Source: an uncultured Lachnospiraceae bacterium
GTDB lineage: Bacteria > Bacillota > Clostridia > Lachnospirales > Lachnospiraceae
DNA: 61,438 nt
NCBI GenBank assembly: GCA_900539175.1
Contig: UQAW01000017.1
Coordinates: forward strand, 1-61,438
Direction: 5' to 3'
This document shows, one piece after another, positions 54,907-61,438 of the stretch (its first letter is position 1; each line of letters opens with the position of its first letter). A model generated the notes under the pieces. That model made no database searches. It was given only the letters and a program-made list of their open reading frames with translations, and was not told the DNA's origin. Both the position numbers and the translations under genes were made by a program.

Positions 54907-54992
54907 TTTAGGACTATCAATTTCCCGACAGCCCCTTTTCTTTACCTGCAGCTCATAGTTTTACAACACCTGCTGCTTACCTTATACTTCTT

Positions 54993-57900
54993 TTATGCAT
55001 TCTTTGCGGCTTCAAATTCACGAACCACTCTTGTCAGCATCACTGCACATTCACCACGGATTGTATCACCTAAAGGATCAATGAGTGTATGCTCTTCCTT
55101 ACCTTTGATAATTCCGTTTCCAACTGCCCACTTCATTGCATCATCCGCATAAGGACTTACTTTATCAGCATCTTTGAATGCATCGTAGTCGGCTGATATT
55201 GCAGTGTCATATCCTTTATACTGTGCATAACGATACAACATCACTGCCATCTGCTCACGGGTAATCATATCGGCAGGTCCGAAGCTTTCACCACCCTCAT
55301 AACCTTTTACAATGCCTTTTTCTGCTGCCCAATTTACTCCGTCTGCATACCACTCGCCTTTTACAACGTCCTGGAATCCCTGATCTGTCTCTACTGCAGG
55401 TTCACCTTCCATACGGTACAGAATTGTTGCAAACTGTGCACGGTTAAGTGTTTCAAACGGTGCGAAAATTTCTTTCGGTACGACTCCGGTCATCAGATTC
55501 TTTTCTGTTACGAAGTATACTTCGTCATAGAACCAGTCATCCTCTGCAACATCCTGATAAGACCAAGCTTCCTCATCAAATTCATGATACAGTTCTGCAA
55601 TCTGATCAGCACCCAGAGCACTGTCAAATACCTTAAACTCATCAAGTGCCATATTCTTTGCAAAACCATTGTTATATCCGGTATTACCCATACGGTTTGC
55701 AGCATCGCTCTCACCTGTGATACTTGCCGGAGTACCAGTTACCCGAACCTCCTGTTCAATACCATTCTTATAAATCTTTCCGACCTTTGTGTCAGAATTC
55801 CAGGTAACTGCAACATGGGTCCATTCATTTTCCGGCAAGAAGTCGTTTGGATTCTCTGCTACATAGAAGCCGTTAAATCCATCCATTACAAAGAAGGAAG
55901 AATATCTGTCTCCAACCGGATAGTTGGTATAGAATCCATTACCATTATAAGTAGAATCTTTCTTCGCCCAGAGGATCGGATTGTCACCGGAAAGTGTTCC
56001 GGTTCTCTTAATCCAGTAGGATAATGTCACATCTTTGGAAGCCAGTTTCTCTCCTGCCGGGATATCGTAAGACGTACTTCCTGTAAACAGGATAGCATCT
56101 CCGTTCACGCCCTCTGTGAAATTGTCTTCTGTGATCGTATCGGATGCAATTGCAAAATTGTTCTCGGATTTGTCAACCAGCTTTGTGATCTCATCCTGTT
56201 TTGTAAAGTCTAATGCCAGAGTCGCATTCACTCTAACCGGAGCCAATTTTCCTTCTGCTGCTTTCAATGCCGTAACTGCTGCATTTACTTCCTCTTCTGT
56301 TGCATCTTCATTATCCCTGACTGCTTTCGCCTGATTCAGTGCCTCTGTCAGTGCCGCAAAAGATTCTTCCGTATATTTGTCACCGCTGATACCTTCAACG
56401 ACTGAAATCTCTGCTTTCAATGCACCCTTTAATTCAACAAGACCTGCAATCGCTGCTTTCAAAGTATCTGCTGCCTCATCTACCTCACTCTGTGTTGCAT
56501 TTTCATTGGCATCAATCTGTTTTGCAGCCTCCAATGCCCCTACAACTACTCCATAAGACAGTGCCGTATAATCTTTTGCCCTCAGTGCCTCTGCCGCTGC
56601 AATCTGTGCTACCAGTTCGGTTCTGTCTACGGACTCAGCTACTACATGGATCGTCAGAGACGCTTTCGTTGCTGTTCCCTCTACTTCACCTTCCACTGTT
56701 ACGTCGCCGACCTTGCTTACCATCTCCTGGGTAACTTCCTGCCAGGTTACACTTACATTCTGATTATCTCTTGCACCATTATTATAAGAAACATCCGCTG
56801 CGGTCGGAAGTACCGGGATCTTACCTACCTTTGTTGTAAGTTCCATCGGATTCACTCCGGTAATCGTTGCCACATCCATATCACTTCTGACCGTGATCAC
56901 TGCCTGTGTCATCTTGCCGCTTGCCAGATTGATACCGTTGATCGTTACCACACCGTCATTTGCAAACTGGCTTTCATCCACCTGATCCCAGGTTATATTT
57001 GTCGTTACCAGTTCGCCTTCCGTTGTACGTGCATTGACAAACGCCGGAAGTGCCGGAACTACGCCTGCCTTTGTTGCAATGTAAACAGGGTCAATCTCCT
57101 GAATCGGCACACTGTAAACCTTAAAACGATAGATACCGGTTCCTGCTGCCGACAATACCATGTTCAGGCGCAGCTCTGTCGTTGTGACAGAATCAAATTC
57201 GATGGTATTATAACGATTCCGCTTGTTGCACTCGCTATATGGTGTCTGGATATTAACATCCTGCCAGTTGCCTTCCGCATCTTTATACTGCATTGTAATC
57301 GATCTTGGAATTCTGGTTCCGCCGTTATCATCATACCAGTAAATATCAGCTTTATTGATTGTTACCGGCTCCTTCCAGGTATATGCTACCCAGTGTGTAC
57401 TTCCCGTTCCGCCGGAACATCCCCAGTTGCCCCAGCCTTTGCCGGTTCCTACATTGGAGCTTCCCGGTTCAAATTCTGTATTATTAATTCCATAAATGGT
57501 CTCCCAGCCTGCTACATAATCTGTAGACGGCGTTGCAGCCGGAGCCACATCATTATCAGCGGCTGCCATCTCTTTCAATTCGACCGTCAAATCTGCTGAA
57601 GTAGACAATTCTCCGTCATCTGCAGTAAATCTTACAACATATCTGCCTGCCACAGATCCTGCCAACGTTGTCTCAAGCTCTGTACTATTTCCAAAGAAAA
57701 CAGTTGCACCTTCCGGCTTCTCAACAGCTTCCCACTTATAAGTCAGTGTTCCGTCATATGGGATACCGTCATCAATACATTCTGCAACAAGTCCGGTCTG
57801 GAGATTTCCTTCTTTCTGACTGTTTACGGAAACCTTTACAACAGGAGCAGTATTCTCGATCACATCACGTTCTCCGCCTTCGTTGTATGCCTGAATCTCA

Positions 57901-60900
57901 GTTACCGCCGTATAATGACCTGCCTGATTGGTAAATGTAACACGGAGTTTATCGGTCTGTACTGCTGTGAATTTGACATCATTATAGTTTGCCTTCGGCA
58001 CTAAAGGTGTCCTGCTCTGGTTCTTTGCATGCTGCCAGCTTTCTCCATCCCAGTATTCCAGTGTATATTTTGCAGGTTCTGTATATCCGCCATTCTGTCT
58101 GTCATTATAGAAATACAGATCTACCATATCAACCGTCCGTGTCTTGCCCAGATCAATTACCAGAGCGTCTGTATCATTTTTGCTTCCGTCATTGCCCCAG
58201 AACGGCATATTTACCGTCATTCCATCCGTAACTGCCTGCGGATCGGGTTTCATCTCATTGACTGCCTTTGAGGTAGAGTCAGAACCATCCGCACGATGTT
58301 TTGATGCCCAGGATGCTGCTCTTGCGCTGGACGGTGTATAGGTTGCTTCTACCTTCGCACCCTCAGCCAGATTCTCCATACCATGGATACCGGATTTTGC
58401 CAGCTCCTCCAATACTTTCTCATCGATAATCTTTGTCTCAACTGCCGTCGGCATATCGATTGCAGATGCTGCCTTCAAAACTTCAACAGCTCCGTCCGGG
58501 AATTCCAAAGTACCGTCTGCCGTATTATAAATCACATGCGCCGGATCTGCCAATGTAAACTGAAGCTCTCCATTCACATATACGGAATACCCTTCCGGAA
58601 TACCCTCGTAATGCACCGTCCCGTCACCCGGCTTATCCCATACAATGCTGATATCCTGTCCATGATAACGAAGATTATTTACCATGAAATGGTCGTAAGA
58701 GAAATCAATCGGATCAAATTCCAGTTTCTCATCGGACCGCGGCTGAATGCCTGCCATATCCTCAATAAAGATATAGTTATAGTTACCCAGAATGTTGTGA
58801 TAGATCCAGGAACGATAGTATGTGTCCAGAGTTCTTCCGTCTATATTATAGAACTCACTGTTGTTCGGATAACGGATATCACCGGAATCCGGATAAATCA
58901 GCCATGCCATCCACTCAGTCATCAGAGCCAACATCTCATCTGTGATATAGGTCTGCTCTTTGTCATACTGGCGGAGAGCCGCCTCATAAACTCTCGCCTG
59001 TACGGTAAAGTTAATATTGGAGAAGTTATTCGATCCCGAAATCACCTTGTTATGTACCTGATCTGCTGTATAGAACGGGAAAATCGGGAATTCTTCACCA
59101 TTGTTGAATGCCTTGAACGCCTCTTTATATTTTGCCAGAGAAGTTTCATCCGTAGGCACCATTCCTACTGCAAAATAATTCCAGTTATTGGACTCCGTCT
59201 GTTCTACCAAATTCGGCTGATTGGAATTATGCAAGGTCCTGGTGGGATTCACCCCGTAGGTTTCAAACTTCTGGCACTCCTCACACCACAGCAGGTTCAG
59301 AACATCTTCCTGAATACTGTCGGCAAGTTCTTTCAGTTCGCCGGCTTTTTCCGTATTTCCAGTCAGTTCATAAAGCTGGGAAGCCGCATCCGCTGCAGCC
59401 CACACATATGCATTTTCTCCATGAATCTTCCAGGTTCCAACGCCGCTTGCACTATTCATTGAGATCGTATCGGCATCATTTCCGGTCATATAATTATTCC
59501 GGTATGCAATCAGATTATGCTCTGTGTGATTTCCATAGTGTTCCAACTGTCCCTTCACATCATGCTCAAAGTAATAAGCCAGATTCTCCGCAAGTTCACT
59601 GCCGCCTCCGATTACATTAAAAGCCTCCATTCCCGCTTCCCCGATATACTGTCCATAATGGTTATTCCAGTTGGAACGGTTTCCGGGGTTATCCAAAAAC
59701 GCGCTGCTCTGTGATGAGTTACCTACGGAAAGCAACTGTCCCAAAGGCAGATATGCGCCTCTCAGCCACTTGGTATCCTGCAGATGCATCGGCTGTGTCA
59801 GAACAATCGCATTGTTATAGCCCAGGACACCTTCGATCGTAATCGGATACTGGTAATCATAACCCGGAATGTTGGCATCCAACGAGTTAAAGCGTTCCGA
59901 CCACCAACGATAATCAATCGCTTTTTGTACCGCATCATTGGGCACATCAATGTAAGGAAGATTCTCAGCCCAATACAGGTTATATTCTGCCTTCTGCGCA
60001 CGGATCGCGGACAGGTTATCTAATTCTGAAAAACGCACATAATCAGTCGTAGACTCCGGAATTTCTTCTGTTGTAAACGCCATAACAACCTTCAGATCCA
60101 CACTTTCACCTGCAGGTATCGTTACTTCTCTCTGCAGTGCACTGTTGCTTCCTTCTACATAGGTAAAACCATCTCCGGTCAGACGCGGTGTAATCTTCGT
60201 CAGATTAGAAGGAGACATCTTCGTTCCAACCAACTCCGGTACAGTCTCTCCTCCTATTTCTACCTCAGAACGGTTTGCCACAAAAGAAGAAGCTGCCTGC
60301 ACGGTAACTGTCTGGTCTGAACCAGAAGTATTATTCAGTGTGATCGCAGTCACAGCAACATTATTGTCGCTGATAAACTTGGTCACATCCGCAGTCAGAT
60401 CACTTCCGACCGTATACTGGCTGACCCAGTTACTGGGATAATTTACACGCTTTGCTGTATTTTCCCGCGCACTGAGTGCAGATCCATTCTGCCGGAAAGT
60501 TACACTGTACATATCACCGCTTGCCATCGGCTGATGATAGGCAGTGTTGCCGCCGAAACCAATTACGGACGGAGTACTTGTATACATGTAAAGTGCACGC
60601 CCTCTGGTCAGGAAGGTATTTGCATCATCATTACCATTGCGGCCCGCACTTCCGTTGGCAACTCCCTCCCTTGCAAGAACGCGGTCCATATAGAAGGAAT
60701 CTCCCCCATTTGCCAGGTCCTGCTCATAAATTTTCTTCATGATGTCCTTCTCGCCGGTAGAAACCCCCAACGCATCCAGATCATACACCCCTTCCAGAAG
60801 CTCCGTGTTCTTGAATACCGGATGCCCGATTTCAACGGCTGCCGGGGAACCGTCAGAAGCAGCAAATGTAAGCTGCGCCATCGCCGGAGAACCCAATGTC

Positions 60901-60956
60901 ATAACCGATGCCATCGTTCCTGCTACCGTTTTCTTAAATAGACCCTTTTTCCTCAT
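54993..60956 (-). CDS. Secreted SLH-anchored glycosidase-like protein with F5/8C, Ig, FIVAR and LamG domains
   Basis: About 1987 residues. A signal peptide is followed by an N-terminal beta-sandwich (35-300), an (alpha/alpha)-barrel region like MGH1-type or GH63-like hydrolases (about 325-755) with RWWSERFNSLD near 352, EGVLGYNNAIVLTQP near 375 and LDTYYRSWIYHNILGNYNYIF, and a small C-terminal sandwich. Then come an F5/8C/CBM32-like domain (860-1025), a PKD/Ig-like domain (1032-1130), a second F5/8C-like domain (1140-1285), two Big4-like repeats (1290-1440), two FIVAR-like helical repeats (1445-1572), a LamG domain (1577-1790) and three SLH repeats (1797-1985). I cannot name the GH family or substrate. 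The ATG at 60956 is set by GGAAAGGAGAGAGGGT. A frame extending to 61016 would overlap the operator. Confidence 0.85.
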   Translation of the reverse strand: MRKKGLFKKTVAGTMASVMTLGSPAMAQLTFAASDGSPAAVEIGHPVFKNTELLEGVYDLDALGVSTGEKDIMKKIYEQDLANGGDSFYMDRVLAREGVANGSAGRNGNDDANTFLTRGRALYMYTSTPSVIGFGGNTAYHQPMASGDMYSVTFRQNGSALSARENTAKRVNYPSNWVSQYTVGSDLTADVTKFISDNNVAVTAITLNNTSGSDQTVTVQAASSFVANRSEVEIGGETVPELVGTKMSPSNLTKITPRLTGDGFTYVEGSNSALQREVTIPAGESVDLKVVMAFTTEEIPESTTDYVRFSELDNLSAIRAQKAEYNLYWAENLPYIDVPNDAVQKAIDYRWWSERFNSLDANIPGYDYQYPITIEGVLGYNNAIVLTQPMHLQDTKWLRGAYLPLGQLLSVGNSSQSSAFLDNPGNRSNWNNHYGQYIGEAGMEAFNVIGGGSELAENLAYYFEHDVKGQLEHYGNHTEHNLIAYRNNYMTGNDADTISMNSASGVGTWKIHGENAYVWAAADAASQLYELTGNTEKAGELKELADSIQEDVLNLLWCEECQKFETYGVNPTRTLHNSNQPNLVEQTESNNWNYFAVGMVPTDETSLAKYKEAFKAFNNGEEFPIFPFYTADQVHNKVISGSNNFSNINFTVQARVYEAALRQYDKEQTYITDEMLALMTEWMAWLIYPDSGDIRYPNNSEFYNIDGRTLDTYYRSWIYHNILGNYNYIFIEDMAGIQPRSDEKLEFDPIDFSYDHFMVNNLRYHGQDISIVWDKPGDGTVHYEGIPEGYSVYVNGELQFTLADPAHVIYNTADGTLEFPDGAVEVLKAASAIDMPTAVETKIIDEKVLEELAKSGIHGMENLAEGAKVEATYTPSSARAASWASKHRADGSDSTSKAVNEMKPDPQAVTDGMTVNMPFWGNDGSKNDTDALVIDLGKTRTVDMVDLYFYNDRQNGGYTEPAKYTLEYWDGESWQHAKNQSRTPLVPKANYNDVKFTAVQTDKLRVTFTNQAGHYTAVTEIQAYNEGGERDVIENTAPVVKVSVNSQKEGNLQTGLVAECIDDGIPYDGTLTYKWEAVEKPEGATVFFGNSTELETTLAGSVAGRYVVRFTADDGELSTSADLTVELKEMAAADNDVAPAATPSTDYVAGWETIYGINNTEFEPGSSNVGTGKGWGNWGCSGGTGSTHWVAYTWKEPVTINKADIYWYDDNGGTRIPRSITMQYKDAEGNWQDVNIQTPYSECNKRNRYNTIEFDSVTTTELRLNMVLSAAGTGIYRFKVYSVPIQEIDPVYIATKAGVVPALPAFVNARTTEGELVTTNITWDQVDESQFANDGVVTINGINLASGKMTQAVITVRSDMDVATITGVNPMELTTKVGKIPVLPTAADVSYNNGARDNQNVSVTWQEVTQEMVSKVGDVTVEGEVEGTATKASLTIHVVAESVDRTELVAQIAAAEALRAKDYTALSYGVVVGALEAAKQIDANENATQSEVDEAADTLKAAIAGLVELKGALKAEISVVEGISGDKYTEESFAALTEALNQAKAVRDNEDATEEEVNAAVTALKAAEGKLAPVRVNATLALDFTKQDEITKLVDKSENNFAIASDTITEDNFTEGVNGDAILFTGSTSYDIPAGEKLASKDVTLSYWIKRTGTLSGDNPILWAKKDSTYNGNGFYTNYPVGDRYSSFFVMDGFNGFYVAENPNDFLPENEWTHVAVTWNSDTKVGKIYKNGIEQEVRVTGTPASITGESDAANRMGNTGYNNGFAKNMALDEFKVFDSALGADQIAELYHEFDEEAWSYQDVAEDDWFYDEVYFVTEKNLMTGVVPKEIFAPFETLNRAQFATILYRMEGEPAVETDQGFQDVVKGEWYADGVNWAAEKGIVKGYEGGESFGPADMITREQMAVMLYRYAQYKGYDTAISADYDAFKDADKVSPYADDAMKWAVGNGIIKGKEEHTLIDPLGDTIRGECAVMLTRVVREFEAAKNA

Positions 60957-61015
60957 ACCCTCTCTCCTTTCCTGAAAATTACTTACCGTAATTTTTGTTT
61001 TGCCCAGAGCTTTCA

Positions 61016-61027
61016 TTAAACGTTTAA
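61016..61027. promoter_or_regulatory. LacI-type operator palindrome
   Basis: TTAAACGTTTAA is a perfect 12-base palindrome with the central CG typical of LacI/GalR-family operators. It lies 60 bases upstream of the ATG of the SLH glycosidase gene. Confidence 0.6.
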
Positions 61028-61145
61028 CCGTTTTTGAATAAAAAAATAATTACGTCAGCAAAAACCACCCGTTCTTCAACGTAATTACCAATGCTCTCAA
61101 CTACTTTATATCACTTTCACAACAATATGTCAATATTTTCACAAG

Positions 61146-61157
61146 TAAAACGTTTAA
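61146..61157. promoter_or_regulatory. Second LacI-type operator half-palindrome
   Basis: TAAAACGTTTAA differs from the palindrome at 61016 by one base. The spacing of about 130 bases would allow looping by one repressor. Between them lies an inverted repeat, TAATTACGT with ACGTAATTA (about 61047-61087). Confidence 0.5.
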
Positions 61158-61200
61158 TTTCATAGAAATGCACAATCTTACTCTTTCCAATTTGTATATT

Positions 61201-61400
61201 TACTATGAAAGTCCCGTACAGCAGCCATGACCCGGAGCGTGCTTGCACGCGCAGGGACATGGATATTGGACGGGCAAGCCAGTATGAGTAAGGAGGACGA
61301 TAGTCCGGATTACGAATACTGGCGGCGATTGCGGGAGCACAAGGTGCGGAGCAATCGACTTTCATGGATGGTGATGTCTGCGTCAGCAGACATGTCCGTT
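61201..61400 (+). repeat. Family A structured 200-bp repeat unit, complete copy
   Basis: All helices of the 44509 copy are present: P1 (61205-61213 with 61357-61365), P2 capped by GCGTGC-TT-GCACGC, P3 GCCAGTAT (61278-61285) with ATACTGGC (61316-61323), the GA/GA and GGA/GGA loops, P4 GGAC-GATA-GTCC, P5 with inner GCAC-AAG-GTGC, and P6. Several base pairs differ from the other copy but remain paired. It lies on the strand opposite to the adjacent SLH glycosidase gene, upstream of that gene's promoter region. Confidence 0.85.
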
Positions 61401-61438
61401 TACTATGAAAGTCCCGTACAGCGGCCATGAGGAGCGCA
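61401..61438 (+). repeat. Start of the next family A unit, cut by the window end
   Basis: TACTATGAAAGTCCCG begins again exactly 200 bases after 61201, and the following GGCCATGAGGAGCGCA matches the 44509 copy. So the window ends inside a tandem array. Confidence 0.85.

Larger units (their letters stand above)
53512..54935 (-). mobile_element. Decayed IS1182-family insertion sequence
   Basis: The ends carry imperfect inverted repeats: GGAGGCTGTCGG at 53512 and, read inward on the minus strand, GGGGCTGTCGGG ending at 54935. Between them lie two pieces of an IS1182-like transposase gene with internal deletions, and two strong hairpins near the ends (53557-53615, 54865-54906). No clear target duplication is visible. 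It sits between two convergent genes where insertion is harmless. Confidence 0.75.

Noticed and set aside
61227..61430. Short frame inside the repeat unit that could be annotated as a hypothetical protein
   Set aside because: The same frame is readable in the other full copy, but substitutions are compensatory in the helices. I treat it as non-coding structured sequence.
61201..61438. CRISPR array at the right end
   Set aside because: The unit is 200 bases and repeats in full without short unique spacers, and no cas gene is present.
1..61438. tRNA, rRNA or a known riboswitch such as a T-box or folate riboswitch
   Set aside because: No cloverleaf, rRNA signature or recognisable riboswitch core was found in the intergenic regions by eye. 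A covariance-model scan would be needed to exclude weak cases.

Overview
The window looks like the chromosome of an anaerobic gut Firmicute of the Lachnospiraceae (Clostridia). The evidence is the low-to-medium GC content, strong AGGAGG-type ribosome sites, rpoB-rpoC products with long acidic C-terminal tails, clostridial-type proteins (NrdG2-type activase, TrpB2, YmaF, a VanZ-family protein, a Panacea-domain protein) and very large secreted polysaccharide-active proteins that end in three S-layer homology (SLH) repeats. Genus and species cannot be fixed by eye. No rRNA, tRNA or CRISPR array was seen.

Layout. Positions 1-12300 hold a polysaccharide block: a 1956-residue GH43-type SLH protein, an AraC-type response regulator, and an SLH-anchored alginate-lyase-like protein with a lectin domain and three LamG domains. 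Positions 12500-17160 are a cell-envelope operon on the minus strand (L,D-transpeptidase, Ddl, MurF, PlsC) with a recognisable promoter and terminator. Positions 17300-34400 are mostly housekeeping or accessory single genes: aminotransferase, rRNA-type methyltransferase coupled to a flavin reductase, TVP38-type membrane protein, TadA, NrdG2, hydrolases, MATE exporter, TrpB2, GtrA, YmaF, thyA-folA, VanZ and an M20 peptidase. Positions 34500-42200 are rpoB-rpoC on the minus strand.

Positions 42600-46900 are accessory. There is a Panacea-domain gene followed in the same reading frame by a GNAT-like gene (a likely toxin-antitoxin pair). Next come a small two-gene unit (60-residue peptide plus anchored protein) and a tyrosine recombinase flanked by near-identical 17-bp inverted repeats with an outward-facing consensus promoter just inside one end. 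Positions 46900-61000 hold an HtrA-type protease, a GH43/AbfB-like enzyme co-transcribed with a non-catalytic LamG/SLH protein, a decayed IS1182-like element, and a 1987-residue SLH-anchored glycosidase-like protein preceded by LacI-type operator palindromes.

The most interesting signal is in the intergenic DNA. A roughly 200-bp unit is present complete at 44509-44707 and 61201-61400, starts again in tandem at 61401, and is partly present in the leader of the GH43 operon at 48476-48554. It folds into several helices whose paired bases change together between copies while internal GGA/GGA and GA/GA loops stay fixed. This is the signature of a structured RNA family and not of the short peptides that could be read from it. 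A related closed structure lies at 22963-23123, with fragments near 29350, 46860 and 7880. A 168-bp near-perfect hairpin lies between thyA and the VanZ gene.
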